Source of the DNA: Neoroseomonas terrae
GTDB taxonomy: Bacteria > Pseudomonadota > Alphaproteobacteria > Acetobacterales > Acetobacteraceae
Length of the DNA: 64,000 nucleotides
Assembly (NCBI RefSeq): GCF_018129025.1
Contig: NZ_JAAEDI010000003.1
Span: 124,001 to 188,000, forward strand
Direction of reading: 5' to 3'
Made by a program: the position numbers and the translations under genes. The first letter of the stretch is position 1, and each line of letters opens with the position of its first letter. The notes under the pieces were generated by a model. The model saw nothing but the letters and a program-made list of their open reading frames with translations, had not been told where the DNA came from and searched no databases. Below, in pieces: positions 8,947 through 17,824 of this stretch.

Positions 8947-8997
8947 CTAGGGGACGGCAACGGCCAGGCTGTCGCCCGGCTGGATGAAGTTCCGCAT
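8947..8997 (-). pseudogene. N-terminal stub of a DUF2190 capsid-associated protein
   Basis: A good ribosome site (AGGAG, about seven bases upstream) precedes an ATG at 8997 that opens MRNFIQPGDSLAVAVP and stops at a TAG after 16 codons. M-(R/K)-N-(F/Y)-x-Q-x-G-D is the conserved start of DUF2190, a roughly 110-residue phage head protein normally encoded just after the protease/capsid gene, which is its position here. The rest is gone and tail-tip sequence follows immediately. This marks the head-side edge of an internal prophage deletion. Confidence 0.75.
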
Positions 8998-9019
8998 GAA
9001 GGATCTCCTGAAACGCGAA

Positions 9020-9039
9020 GGGCGGCCCGAAGGCCGCCC
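9020..9039 (-). terminator. UUCG-capped hairpin after the capsid gene
   Basis: Read on the minus strand this is GGGCGGCC-TTCG-GGCCGCCC, a perfect eight-pair stem closed by the extra-stable UUCG tetraloop. It lies 30 bases downstream of the capsid stop codon and just before the DUF2190 ribosome site. There is no run of T after it, so it may be an RNA-stabilising or partial termination element rather than a classic terminator. Confidence 0.5.
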
Positions 9040-9068
9040 CGCGCGTCATGCTGTGGTGATGCAAGGGA

Positions 9069-11159
9069 TCAGGTGCCCGGGTTGAACCAGGCGCCACGCC
9101 AATCGATGGCGCCGACGCCGAAATCGAAGATCACGCTGACCTCGATGCCGTCGACGCCGGAGACCGGCCCGGTGGTGACCTGCGGCCCCTCCGCGCCGTT
9201 CAGGTAGCCATAGACATAGACCGGCGCGCTGAGCGGGTCGGAGAAGAGGTACCAGCGATTGTTCTGGATCAGCGGCTCGACCAGCGGCTGTACGAAGCCC
9301 GCATAGACATTGGCGTTGCTGGTCTGCGTCGCGGCCACGCTGACGGTCAGCTGCCGGGCCGCGAGCTCCTGGTTCGGCCCGACCACCAGCCGCATCGAGG
9401 AGCCGACCGCGATCGGCAGCCCGTCGAGGGTCTTTTGCTCCATGATGGCGGCGCGGCCAGCGGCCAGCCCTCCGAGGTCCAGCACCGAGCCGGACGAGGC
9501 CTTGTTGGCGCGCGCCGCGGCGGTGCCGAATACCGTGGCGTTACCGGTGGTGAGCGTCGGGCCATCGCCATTGCCGAGGTTCAGCAGGCCATAGGCGGTG
9601 GCATTCTCGAAGTCCGCGACGCGGCGACCAATCGCCGCGGCGAAGTCGGTGAAGGCGCCGAGATCGTCGTTCACCAGCATCGGCCGGGTGACACGGATCC
9701 GGCGGGCGAAGGTCTGGAGCAGGACGATTTCCTGGCTCTCGGACATCGTCCCGGCCTGGATCTCGCCATTCTCCAGCAGCGGCAGCAGCGTCGGGAAATC
9801 GCCGACGCGCAGATGCCGGTGCGGCTTGAAGTCGCGGAAGTCGCGGCGGAGGAAGATCTGCCGGTAGGTCGGCTGCGCCGGCTGGTAGGCGGCCAGCAGC
9901 ATCTTGTTGGCCGCGGCGGAAAGCAGCAGCGGAAAGTCGGAGGTGGTTTGGAAGGCGCGTTCGGCGAGCAGCGTCGGGTTGCGCGGCACGCTGCGCTCGC
10001 CGCGGGCGCGCAGGAGCTCGCCCACCATGTCGGAGGGGCGCCAGCCCATGAATTCGGCGTGGCGGCCGGACCGACCATTCTCCCCCTGGGGCGGCAGGTA
10101 GCCGGGCATGGATCGCGCAGCGAGCGCCTCGGCCATGGCGTCAATCAGCATGGCGGGATCCTCGTGACCGGGACCGGTCTCCGGCCGCGCGGGAACGGTC
10201 GGCCGCGGGCTGCCTGCCACCAGCGCATCGAACAGGGCGCGGCGGACCTGATCGGCGCTCCAGCCACGCTCCACCGCCTCGGTGCGGATCGGCGTGATCC
10301 GCTCGGGGGGCAGCAGGGCACGGGCGGTCTCGATCGCAGCGTCGATGCCGATGATGCGCTCGCGCTCGGCCCGCTGGGCTTCGGCACGGACCGTGTCGAG
10401 GTCGGGCGCCGAAGCACGGGTCAGCGCGGGCGCGGCGGCGCTGGGCGGGGTGGGCACGGTGGTCTCCTGGGGCGGGGTGACGGTGGGCGACGCGGCAGGC
10501 GGCGCCGACGGGGCAGCAGCCGGCTCGGCCGGCGTCGTCTCGGGCATGGTGGGTTCCTCGATGGGCAGGGCAGGTTCGATGGCGATGGTGGGCGCGCCCT
10601 GTGGCGCCTCGCCTCGCACGGCGGCGTCCCGATCCACGGGGATCGGCACGACGGAAATCTCGAAGGGCTCCCAATCCACCGCGCGGTGGACGGTCTCGCC
10701 CGAGCCGGCATCCGGTCGCGGCTCGTAGCGGTGCACCCGGTAGCCGACGCTGACCGCCCGCAGCGTGCCGTCGGCGATGCGTTGCCAGACCGGCTCGACA
10801 TCGGCCGCGGTGGAGAATTGCAAGGTCGCGTAGCCGCGGCCGCGCTCCAGGCGAGCAGCGGTGACCCGGCCCAGCACATCCCGCGCGCCGCCGCGGCGAT
10901 GGGTGTCCAGCACGGGGGCGTTGCCGGAGCGGAGCGCGGCCATCCGCACGGCGTTGGGCGACATCTCCAGCTCTTCGGTGATCAGGCCGAGGGCGGGGAC
11001 GAAGTTCCGGGCGCGGGCGCCGGTGGACCACACCACCTCGACGGTGCGGGCAGCCCGGTCGACGGTGGCGGGCGCGGCGAGCGCGCGCTGCGCCAACACG
11101 GGCACAGCAGGGATGTCCGGCGCGGGGTCGGCCCCGCCCGGTTCGGTCGTCTCGGTCAT
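9069..11159 (-). CDS. Prohead protease-major capsid protein fusion
   Basis: A 696-residue fusion. Residues 30-170 are an HK97-type (S78) prohead protease with a His in APVLDTHRRG (H87) and the nucleophile Ser in AVSVGYR (S137). A Pro/Ala-rich linker (about 200-260) and a helical scaffold-like part follow. Residues 340-696 are a major capsid protein with AEFMGWRPSDM, ILRR-like IFLRRDFRDFKPHRHLRVGD and a C-terminal WYLFSDP segment. In capsid assembly the protease trims the scaffold part and the capsid domain forms the shell. Fusion of protease, scaffold and capsid in one chain is known in some alphaproteobacterial prophages. It lies downstream of the portal operon, and all key residues are present. 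Confidence 0.85.
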   Translation of the reverse strand: MTETTEPGGADPAPDIPAVPVLAQRALAAPATVDRAARTVEVVWSTGARARNFVPALGLITEELEMSPNAVRMAALRSGNAPVLDTHRRGGARDVLGRVTAARLERGRGYATLQFSTAADVEPVWQRIADGTLRAVSVGYRVHRYEPRPDAGSGETVHRAVDWEPFEISVVPIPVDRDAAVRGEAPQGAPTIAIEPALPIEEPTMPETTPAEPAAAPSAPPAASPTVTPPQETTVPTPPSAAAPALTRASAPDLDTVRAEAQRAERERIIGIDAAIETARALLPPERITPIRTEAVERGWSADQVRRALFDALVAGSPRPTVPARPETGPGHEDPAMLIDAMAEALAARSMPGYLPPQGENGRSGRHAEFMGWRPSDMVGELLRARGERSVPRNPTLLAERAFQTTSDFPLLLSAAANKMLLAAYQPAQPTYRQIFLRRDFRDFKPHRHLRVGDFPTLLPLLENGEIQAGTMSESQEIVLLQTFARRIRVTRPMLVNDDLGAFTDFAAAIGRRVADFENATAYGLLNLGNGDGPTLTTGNATVFGTAAARANKASSGSVLDLGGLAAGRAAIMEQKTLDGLPIAVGSSMRLVVGPNQELAARQLTVSVAATQTSNANVYAGFVQPLVEPLIQNNRWYLFSDPLSAPVYVYGYLNGAEGPQVTTGPVSGVDGIEVSVIFDFGVGAIDWRGAWFNPGT

Positions 11160-11181
11160 GCTGGATCCTGTGACGGCGCCG

Positions 11182-12675
11182 CTACGGCGCGGCGTAGCCC
11201 TGGGCGTTGAGGTAGATTTGCGCCCCGGTGGTGATGCAGGCGACGTTCATCGCCGTCGCCGCCGTGCCCTTGAGCGGGGTCGGGAAGGTGATCTCGACCG
11301 GCGCCGGCATCGCCGCCGGCAGCAGCTGCCGCCAGATCACCGTGGCGCCGTCCTTGATCACCACCTCGGTCGCGACCGAGGCATGGGCGTTCCGGACGTC
11401 GATGGAGGTGACGTAGTTTCGGACGCCAGCAGCGGCCGCGGCTTTGATGGGCACGTCCGTGGTGCTGGAGATGCCGCCCGAGGCGGCCGCGTATTGCCAA
11501 TCCGCCTCGGGGATCGAGAAGGGCTTGTTCACCAGGGCGCCGATCAAGGTCGCCATCAGATCGACGCCGCGGCCGGTGGTGACCGAGGTCGGGTTGGCCG
11601 AGAGGCCGGTTGCCGCCAGCACCGGCACGGCGCCGGAGGTGTTGCGAGCCTGGCCACCGACCGCGGTGACGCTGGGCGCCACCGAGCTTAGCACGTTCAC
11701 CCCCAGCCCCTGGCCGGCGACGGATTGGCCGCGGCCGGCGGTGATCTCCGTTGTCAGCTCGGCATAGTCGGCGATGGTGACGAACTGCACCTTCACATCG
11801 GTGCTGGAGGCGGGGGCCAGGTTGCGGCTGACCGTGGCCCAGCCGGTGTTGACGTAAGCCCCCGTGAAGGCCGAGCCGACCAGGTCAAAGCTATTGGTGT
11901 CGATCACCGTTATGGTGAAGCTGCCATTGGCGCCGGGCACGCCCGCCACATCGGCCAGCGTCACCACATCATTGGTGACAAAGCCGTGGGATGCCCGGGT
12001 GATCCGCACCAGGCCGGAGCCGTTGTTCGCCACCGCTGAGATGCCGTTGAGGAACTGCCGGTTGCGCACCCGGATCCGCAGGCGATAGGCGGCGGTGGGG
12101 TCCGGGATCTGCTGGTGGCGGACATAGGAGTTCGACCGGGCCGCCGTGTTATCGATCAGCCGGCCGCGGAACCAGCATTCGTCATTGGTCGGCTCGATCT
12201 CCAGCACCGACCAGCCGGTCGAGGCGGTGGTCGGGATGGTCGAGCCGGAGGCGCTGACCAGCCTTGGCGCCCCCTCGCTGGCCACCTCGTAATTGGCGAG
12301 CGTCGCGCTGGTGCCGTCGAGCCGCCAGGCGGCGATGCCGCGGCCATCCGGCTCGTTGGTGGCGGGATCGACGCTGACGAGCTCGAGCCAGACGGATTGG
12401 CCGGCAATGCGCTGGCTCAGGTTGAGCGCGACCATGACCCGCACCGGCACGGTGAAGCTCGCCCGCGTGGCGATGATGATCTCGTCGTCGAGCACCGTGC
12501 CGATGGAGACCGTCAGCGTGCCGTCGGCGACGGTCATCGCCATGCCGCTGCCGGTGGCGATGACCTCCCAGCGGGCCGCGTTCAGCGCGGTGCCGTTGAA
12601 GCTGTCCCGAAACTTCTTCTGCATGCTCTTGATCTTGAGCATGTCGTCCGTCCAGTCGTAGGCGCCGGCGGTCAT
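11182..12675 (-). CDS. Phage head-operon structural protein with FCCH-like repeat
   Basis: The start at 12675 overlaps the portal stop as ATGA with AGGAG upstream, giving 497 residues (a longer upstream frame is not real). An N-terminal jelly-roll or LamG-like part (MQKKFRDSFNGTALNAARWE) is followed by ITRASHGFVTNDVVTLADV and GANGSFTITVIDTNSFDL, a repeat resembling the FCCH-type beta domain found in phage virion proteins. The C-terminal half has TSIDVRNAHASVATEVVIKD, typical of beta-sandwich decoration proteins. It may be a capsid decoration or head-fibre protein; the exact role is unknown. Confidence 0.65.
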   Translation of the reverse strand: MTAGAYDWTDDMLKIKSMQKKFRDSFNGTALNAARWEVIATGSGMAMTVADGTLTVSIGTVLDDEIIIATRASFTVPVRVMVALNLSQRIAGQSVWLELVSVDPATNEPDGRGIAAWRLDGTSATLANYEVASEGAPRLVSASGSTIPTTASTGWSVLEIEPTNDECWFRGRLIDNTAARSNSYVRHQQIPDPTAAYRLRIRVRNRQFLNGISAVANNGSGLVRITRASHGFVTNDVVTLADVAGVPGANGSFTITVIDTNSFDLVGSAFTGAYVNTGWATVSRNLAPASSTDVKVQFVTIADYAELTTEITAGRGQSVAGQGLGVNVLSSVAPSVTAVGGQARNTSGAVPVLAATGLSANPTSVTTGRGVDLMATLIGALVNKPFSIPEADWQYAAASGGISSTTDVPIKAAAAAGVRNYVTSIDVRNAHASVATEVVIKDGATVIWRQLLPAAMPAPVEITFPTPLKGTAATAMNVACITTGAQIYLNAQGYAAP

Positions 12676-14159
12676 GGCTGTGCTCCTGTGGCCGGTGCCG
12701 GTTCGGGCCGCGGGGGCGCTGCGGCGCCGGTGGCGGCGATTTCGATGGCGGCGAGCTGCGCGGCGTCCTGGGCGGCGCCGGATTTCGCGACCCGGCGCGG
12801 ATCGGTGTCGAGCGAGATGCCGGCCTCGTCGAGCAGGGCATTGGCCTCGCGGATCATCTCGACGGCCTGGCGGAAGTCGTAGCCAAAGGCGCCGGCGGCC
12901 TCGGGCTGCGGCACGAAGCCGGCGCGCACCTGGGCGATCAGCGCGGTGGTGTCCTTGAGCGGGTCGATCATCTCGTGGGCCGGCGGGACATGGCTGACGC
13001 CATCCGGCATCTCGGCACCCCACAGGCCGAGCAGCGCCCCCTGGGCGTGGAAGCGGTCCGCGATGGGCCGCACCAGCATGGGGATCAGCATGCCGTATTG
13101 CACCTGCTCGCAGAGCCGGCGGAACTCGATTTTTCCCGCGCGCAGGGACGAGTAGTTAGCCTGGGTCAGATCGCCGGAGACCTGGTCGTAGGTGAGGCCA
13201 GCGCCGACGGCGGCCGCTTCCAGCGCCCGGCGGGCGAAGGCGGCGTGCGATCCGCCGCCGGAGGGATTCACCACCTCCACGCTGCCCATGCCGCGGCGAT
13301 AGAGGATCATCCCCGGCTCGAAGCTCTCGACGGCGCGGCCCTGGGCATCGCGGAGCAGGCCGGATGCCGCACCCGTCAGCGCCTCGTCACCCTCCTCGGT
13401 GACCACGGCGGCCAGGCAGGCCTCGATCTTGGCTTTCATCAGCAGCGCGGCCTCGTAGTCGCCAAGATCACGCAGGCGGAGCAGCACCGGGGCGAGCCAA
13501 GAGATGTCGCGCAGCTGGCCGGGCCGGCGCTTGCGGTAGAGGTGCAGCACGTCGCCGGCCGGAACGCGGTCGCTGGCCAGCCCCCCGCCGGGCAGCAGCC
13601 ACGCCGCGCCGGGATGCAGGCGGTGCAGCCAGTAGCCGATGGGCGCACCGGCCTCGCCGAGTGCGATGCCCTGGATGGTCGGCGCGCCCTCCACCATGCC
13701 GTTGCGCGCGGTGTCGAGGTGGTCCGCCTCCAGCACCTGCAGCCGCAGACCGATCGGGTTCGCCGGCGACGGAGGGACCATCAGGAAGCGGACGAAGCAT
13801 TCGCCGCTCTCGACCACCGCCCGCATCGCCAGCGCCTGGAGACCGTAGAGATCGAGCCGCCCCTCGGCGTCGCAGGCGGTGCTCTCGGCCCAACGCCGCC
13901 AGGCATCGGCGTGGCGCTGGTCCGGCCAGCGGGTGGTGATGCCAGCGCCGACCGCGTTGCCGGTCCAGAGATCGACGATGCGGCTGGCATAGGGATCGTT
14001 GCGGACGGCATCGCGGGCACGCCGAGCGACCGTCGCTGCAGCCAAACCGACCTCGACATTGGCGCTGCCGCCAGACGGCGCCCAGGCGGAAGCGCGCTGG
14101 TCCTGCGCGGCCGCGTAGCCGCGTACCGCTCGCCAGGCGGTCCGGAGACGGTCGAACAT
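12672..14159 (-). CDS. Phage portal protein, lambda gpB type
   Basis: A 495-residue protein. Its N-terminus has RRARDAVRNDPYASRIVDLW and NAVGAGI, then VESGECFVRFL and YSSLRAGKIEFRR, all characteristic of the lambda-type portal family. Twelve copies form the ring at the capsid vertex through which DNA enters and leaves. Length agrees with the family (480-530). It is coupled to the next structural gene by an ATGA overlap. It is separated from the gpW-like and terminase genes by a toxin-antitoxin pair on the opposite strand. Confidence 0.9.
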   Translation of the reverse strand: MFDRLRTAWRAVRGYAAAQDQRASAWAPSGGSANVEVGLAAATVARRARDAVRNDPYASRIVDLWTGNAVGAGITTRWPDQRHADAWRRWAESTACDAEGRLDLYGLQALAMRAVVESGECFVRFLMVPPSPANPIGLRLQVLEADHLDTARNGMVEGAPTIQGIALGEAGAPIGYWLHRLHPGAAWLLPGGGLASDRVPAGDVLHLYRKRRPGQLRDISWLAPVLLRLRDLGDYEAALLMKAKIEACLAAVVTEEGDEALTGAASGLLRDAQGRAVESFEPGMILYRRGMGSVEVVNPSGGGSHAAFARRALEAAAVGAGLTYDQVSGDLTQANYSSLRAGKIEFRRLCEQVQYGMLIPMLVRPIADRFHAQGALLGLWGAEMPDGVSHVPPAHEMIDPLKDTTALIAQVRAGFVPQPEAAGAFGYDFRQAVEMIREANALLDEAGISLDTDPRRVAKSGAAQDAAQLAAIEIAATGAAAPPRPEPAPATGAQP

Positions 14160-14238
14160 CCCGGGATCTCCACTGGAAGCCGGCCCAGAGAGGCCTTAAG
14201 TAAGACCTGCGAAGACGGCGGTATTACAGGAGTGCCCC

Positions 14239-14484
14239 ATGGCCACGACGGTCACGACCAAGGGTCAGGTCACCATCCCCAAGGAGGTCCGCGACCTGCT
14301 GGGTATCAAGCCCGGCAGTGCCGTCACCTTCGAGGTGGCCGAGGACGGCCGCGTGGTGCTCAACAAGGCTGGACGGCGCGGCCCACCGGCACGGCCCCCG
14401 AGCCGCTTTGCCAAGCTGCGCGGCACTGCCACCGCTGGCATGACGACTGAAGAGATCATGGCACTGACCCGCGGCGAGGAATGA
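14239..14484 (+). CDS. AbrB/MazE/SpoVT-type antitoxin (VapB-like)
   Basis: An 81-residue protein. MATTVTTKGQVTIPKEVRDL at the N-terminus and GSAVTFEVAEDGRVVL form the swapped-hairpin AbrB DNA-binding fold, followed by a flexible C-terminal tail that usually wraps the toxin. AGGAG lies eight bases before the ATG. The stop codon is one base before the toxin's GTG start, so they form an operon that the complex probably autorepresses. The pair is opposite in strand to all neighbouring phage genes. Confidence 0.85.
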   Translation: MATTVTTKGQVTIPKEVRDLLGIKPGSAVTFEVAEDGRVVLNKAGRRGPPARPPSRFAKLRGTATAGMTTEEIMALTRGEE

Positions 14485-14485
14485 G

Positions 14486-14890
14486 GTGACTCTCGTCGAC
14501 ACCAACATCCTGCTCGACCTGGTCACCAACAACACGACCTGGGCTGACTGGTCACAGCGACAATTGGAAGCTGCCGCCGTGCGTGGGCCGGTGGTGATCA
14601 ACGACGTGGTCTATGCCGAGCTCTCCGTGGGCTTCCTCCGCATGGAGGAGGTCAATGACCTCCTCGCGGCGGCTCAGGTGGAAGCCGCACCGATTCCTCG
14701 CGAGGCGCTGTTCCTGGCTGGCAAGGTGTTCCAACGCTATCGGGCCGGCGGCGGAACGCGCACAGGCGTGCTGCCGGATTTCTTCATTGGTGCGCATGCG
14801 GCGGTGGCGCAGCTGCCGTTGCTGACCCGCGATGTCCGCCGCTACCGCACGTATTTTCCGACCGTGCAGCTGATCGCGCCCATCGACTGA
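14486..14890 (+). CDS. PIN-domain toxin (VapC-like)
   Basis: A 134-residue protein starting at GTG. It has the four acidic positions of PIN ribonucleases: D5 (TLVDTNILLD), E in NDVVYAELSVGF, D in GVLPDFFIGAHA and D in LLTRDVRRYRTYFP. VapC-type toxins cleave tRNA or rRNA and are held in check by the adjacent antitoxin. It ends 16 bases before the convergent gpW-like stop. The pair is a typical prophage accessory insertion that could stabilise the element. Confidence 0.85.
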   Translation: MTLVDTNILLDLVTNNTTWADWSQRQLEAAAVRGPVVINDVVYAELSVGFLRMEEVNDLLAAAQVEAAPIPREALFLAGKVFQRYRAGGGTRTGVLPDFFIGAHAAVAQLPLLTRDVRRYRTYFPTVQLIAPID

Positions 14891-14905
14891 ACATCACACT
14901 TCCCA

Positions 14906-15142
14906 TCAAAGAGTGCCGTCTCGCCCAAAGCGGGCCAAGGTAACGGAGGGACGGCGCGTGGTCGCGGCTTCTGCCCCGCGCAGCACGGCAAGCGCCCGGC
15001 CGAGTTCGTCGAGGCTGCGGTACTCCACGGTTCGGCCATCGAAGGTCACGCGGGTGGTGCCGCCCGTAAAGGCCGCGGCGAGCGCCGCGGCGCGGCTGCC
15101 GGCGGGCTGCGCCAGTGCCCAGGCGAGGACGGTCGGGTCCAT
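14906..15142 (-). CDS. gpW-like head-tail joining protein
   Basis: A 78-residue protein with an N-terminal helix rich in Ala, then TTRVTFDGRTVEYRSLDEL and a basic C-terminus. The beta-hairpin sequence (R-x-T-x-D-G-R-x-V-x-Y-x-S-x-x-x-L) is the mark of lambda gpW-type head completion proteins, which plug the portal after packaging. It lies 14 bases after the terminase gene, the usual lambda order (A, W, B). In this copy the next gene (portal) is displaced by the toxin-antitoxin pair. Confidence 0.75.
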   Translation of the reverse strand: MDPTVLAWALAQPAGSRAAALAAAFTGGTTRVTFDGRTVEYRSLDELGRALAVLRGAEAATTRRPSVTLARFGRDGTL

Positions 15143-15156
15143 CGTGTCCTCCCTGT

Positions 15157-17124
15157 TCAGCGCAGCCAGTTGCTTCGCGGCGCAAGCCAGCCGCGCGGGC
15201 GACGGGTGTCGGGGGCGGCCTGTGGAGATGGCGGAGCAACATCCCCTGCGGCGGAAACGTCGGCTGCCGGCAGCGACAGCGCATCCACCATCCGCGCCCA
15301 GCGTCCGTCGCCCCAGCCATCCATACCGAGCGCCGCAGCCGCGGCACGCGCATAGACCCGGCAGTCGAGCGCCTCATTGCGTTCGCGGGTCTTCACCCAT
15401 TCGAGCCGGCGAAAGCCGTTGCGGGCCGCGCGCGCGACCAGCTGCTCGGCGGTGAGCTGGCGGCAGAACTCCTCGCCTGCGGCATGCAGCGGCAGGTGCA
15501 CGTAGCCGGCGGGGAACGGATCGCCGCTCTCCTCCGTCGGCCGATCGAGCTTCAGCCAGCCATAGGTCTCGGCCTTCAGGAAGGACGAGCCCACCGGCCA
15601 GACCTTCAGCCCGCCGAGTTTTCGGCCGTTCCGCCGCACCTCCGTCGCCGCCGGCTGGCCGATCGCAGCGCGCAGCCCGTCCTGGCCCTTCACGGCGATC
15701 GCGCGGCCGGCCCCGGCCCGCCGCACGAAGGCATAAACCTCCGCGGTGGTCATGCCGTCGCCGCTGTCGATCGCCGCCATGGCGATGGGCAGGCGATGGC
15801 CACTGGCATGCCGCCAGGTCTCACCCAGCAGCTGCCGCGCCTCCTCCCACACCGCCGCCTCGAACGGGTTCCCCGCCAGCACACGGGGCTCGACCAGCCA
15901 GGACTGCCGGTCCTGGCCCCAGGCCCAGAGGCTGGCCTCGAGCCGATCGCGCTGCACGTCGACGCCGGCGGTGAGCAGCAGCCCGCCCATCGGCACCGTG
16001 CCCGCGGGCCAGTGCTCGCGGCGATCGTAGAGCCGCTGCCAGTCCGGCGCCTCGCCGGCCTCCTGCCAAGTCTCGCCCAGCACGGTGTTGCGGAACGTCT
16101 TGATCGCCCGGTCGTCGCCCTGCGCGGCCAGCCAGAGGCGGACGATCTCGGACCAGGGCATCCAGCCCGGCGGCGAGTAGAGCGCCGAGATGTGGAAGCC
16201 GATGGCGTGCGGGTCGGCCGGCGTGGCGGTGGCCCGCCACTCTCCGGCGGCCAGCATCGCCGCCTTGTGCTGCTCGCCGATCGCGCGATCGCAGGCCTCG
16301 CAGAGATACCGTGCCGTGTCGGGTTGCCCCTCGTCCCAGACCAGCCGCTCGAACCGCAGGTGCTGGCGATGGCCGCAATGCGGACAGGGCACGAAATAGC
16401 GCCGCTGATCGGACGCCAGGTATTCGCGCTCGATCCGCGACAGGCCGGCGATGGTCGGCGTGCTGACCAGCAGCATTTTGCGCCGCCAGCCGAAGGTCCG
16501 TGCCCGGGCCTCGGCCAGCGCGATCGGGTCGCCCTCGCCCTCGACGTCGCCGGGATAGGCGTCGATCTCGTCGAGGAACAGGAAGCGCGCCGACATGGAG
16601 CGCAGGCCGACCGCGCTGTTCGCCCCGGTCATCACCAGCTGGCCGCCAGGAAATTCCTTCGAGAGCTGGCGGTTGCCCGAATCCCTGCTGCGCGCAGGCG
16701 CGACCCGCTCCCGGATCGCTGGCGTCTCCTCAATCAGCGGATCGATGCGCTGGTCCGAGAAGCGTTTTGCGAGTTCGGTGGTCGGCTGCACCGCGAGCAT
16801 CGGCCCGGGCGCATGGTGGATGACGTAGCCGATCCAGTTGTTGCCGCACTCGGTCCCACCGACCTGCGCACCCTTCATGAAGACGACGCGGCGCGCCGGA
16901 TGGGCCGGCGACAGCGCATCCATGATCTCGCGCAGATAGGGCGTGCGCGCCGTGCGCCAGGGCCCGGGCTCAGCGGAGCCACGGCTGCCGAGCATACGGT
17001 GACGGTCCGCCCATTCCGAGACCAACAGCGAGGGCTCCGGCGCCATGCCGTCGCGCCAGGCTTGCAGGATCTCGGCATCGCCATCGAAGCGGCCGAGTTC
17101 CTCCAGGAGATGCTCGCCCGCCAT
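15157..17124 (-). CDS. Terminase large subunit, gpA family
   Basis: A 655-residue protein. FMKGAQVGGTE (about 82-92) is the Walker-A-like site, FLFLDEIDAYPGD (about 185) the Walker B, and there is a two-CxxC zinc element (CPHCGHRQH and CEACDRAIG). The nuclease half begins with AGVDVQRDRLEASLWAWG, supplying metal-binding Asp. These are the ATPase and endonuclease of the lambda gpA DNA-packaging motor. The length fits the family (600-680). It overlaps the stop of the small-subunit gene. Confidence 0.92.
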   Translation of the reverse strand: MAGEHLLEELGRFDGDAEILQAWRDGMAPEPSLLVSEWADRHRMLGSRGSAEPGPWRTARTPYLREIMDALSPAHPARRVVFMKGAQVGGTECGNNWIGYVIHHAPGPMLAVQPTTELAKRFSDQRIDPLIEETPAIRERVAPARSRDSGNRQLSKEFPGGQLVMTGANSAVGLRSMSARFLFLDEIDAYPGDVEGEGDPIALAEARARTFGWRRKMLLVSTPTIAGLSRIEREYLASDQRRYFVPCPHCGHRQHLRFERLVWDEGQPDTARYLCEACDRAIGEQHKAAMLAAGEWRATATPADPHAIGFHISALYSPPGWMPWSEIVRLWLAAQGDDRAIKTFRNTVLGETWQEAGEAPDWQRLYDRREHWPAGTVPMGGLLLTAGVDVQRDRLEASLWAWGQDRQSWLVEPRVLAGNPFEAAVWEEARQLLGETWRHASGHRLPIAMAAIDSGDGMTTAEVYAFVRRAGAGRAIAVKGQDGLRAAIGQPAATEVRRNGRKLGGLKVWPVGSSFLKAETYGWLKLDRPTEESGDPFPAGYVHLPLHAAGEEFCRQLTAEQLVARAARNGFRRLEWVKTRERNEALDCRVYARAAAAALGMDGWGDGRWARMVDALSLPAADVSAAGDVAPPSPQAAPDTRRPRGWLAPRSNWLR

Positions 17125-17702
17125 CAGCCGACGCTCACCCGGACATCGTGCCGCGCGGCCAGATGCTGGCGGAGCCGCGTGTCCATCATCGTCTGCAGCT
17201 GATGCACATCGACGCCGAGCTCGGCCGCCATCTCGGCAGCCACACGGGCCGGCCAGGCGAGGATGGCGTCACGTTCCTCCTTGGCGAGGCGGTGCACGAG
17301 CAGCAGCGCGCGCGCCTTGTCGACCAGCTTGCCCTTGCGCTCGTCGAGCCGCAGCCGGCGTTCCTGCGCTTTCAGCACCTCGTTCGCCGTGCGCGCATCG
17401 TGGAAGGTGTTCTGGGCCGCGCGCGGCAGCGGATCGGCGGCCGGCGGCACCGTGGCGATGGGCGCCGGCGCGGCAGGACGCGGTGTTGCCGGCGGTGCCG
17501 GCGCCAGCGTGGCCGTCTTCCGGACGGGATCGCTGCTCTCGGCGAGACCGGCGCGGACCTTCTCGACGTCCCAGGCGCCGTCGGCCTCCGGCGCGATGCG
17601 CCTGGCCCGCTGCGCCTTCTGCAGAGCCGTGTGGGAGATGCCAAGGCGGCGCGCCACCTCGCGCTGCGAGGCCACGCGGCCCGGCTGCGCGGTGGCGATC
17701 AT
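17124..17702 (-). CDS. Terminase small subunit, Nu1-like
   Basis: About 192 residues from the ATG at 17702 (an upstream TTG at 17732 would add ten). The N-terminus SQREVARRLGISHTALQKAQ is a helix-turn-helix that would bind the packaging site. A Pro/Ala linker and a C-terminal helical part (LDERKGKLVDKARA, LGVDVHQLQTMMD) should hold the large subunit. It is directly upstream of the gpA gene with a one-base overlap, as expected for the small subunit. Neither start has an ideal ribosome site. Confidence 0.75.
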   Translation of the reverse strand: MIATAQPGRVASQREVARRLGISHTALQKAQRARRIAPEADGAWDVEKVRAGLAESSDPVRKTATLAPAPPATPRPAAPAPIATVPPAADPLPRAAQNTFHDARTANEVLKAQERRLRLDERKGKLVDKARALLLVHRLAKEERDAILAWPARVAAEMAAELGVDVHQLQTMMDTRLRQHLAARHDVRVSVG

Positions 17703-17824
17703 GATGTGATCGAGATCCCTCGAAGATAGCAATCACCGTCGCGCCGATGGCGCTTGGCTCAGCCCCCGCCGCAGCGCGAATGGTCCGTCACGCGCGGAGC
17801 ATCGCGCAGCAGACGGAGAGCACG

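Noticed and set aside
9435..11210. 591-codon plus-strand frame opposite the capsid gene
   Set aside because: Antisense of the protease-capsid fusion; the product is low-complexity Gly/Arg-rich with no domain.
15115..17202. 695-codon plus-strand frame opposite the terminase
   Set aside because: Antisense of the gpA-type terminase, which has all expected motifs.
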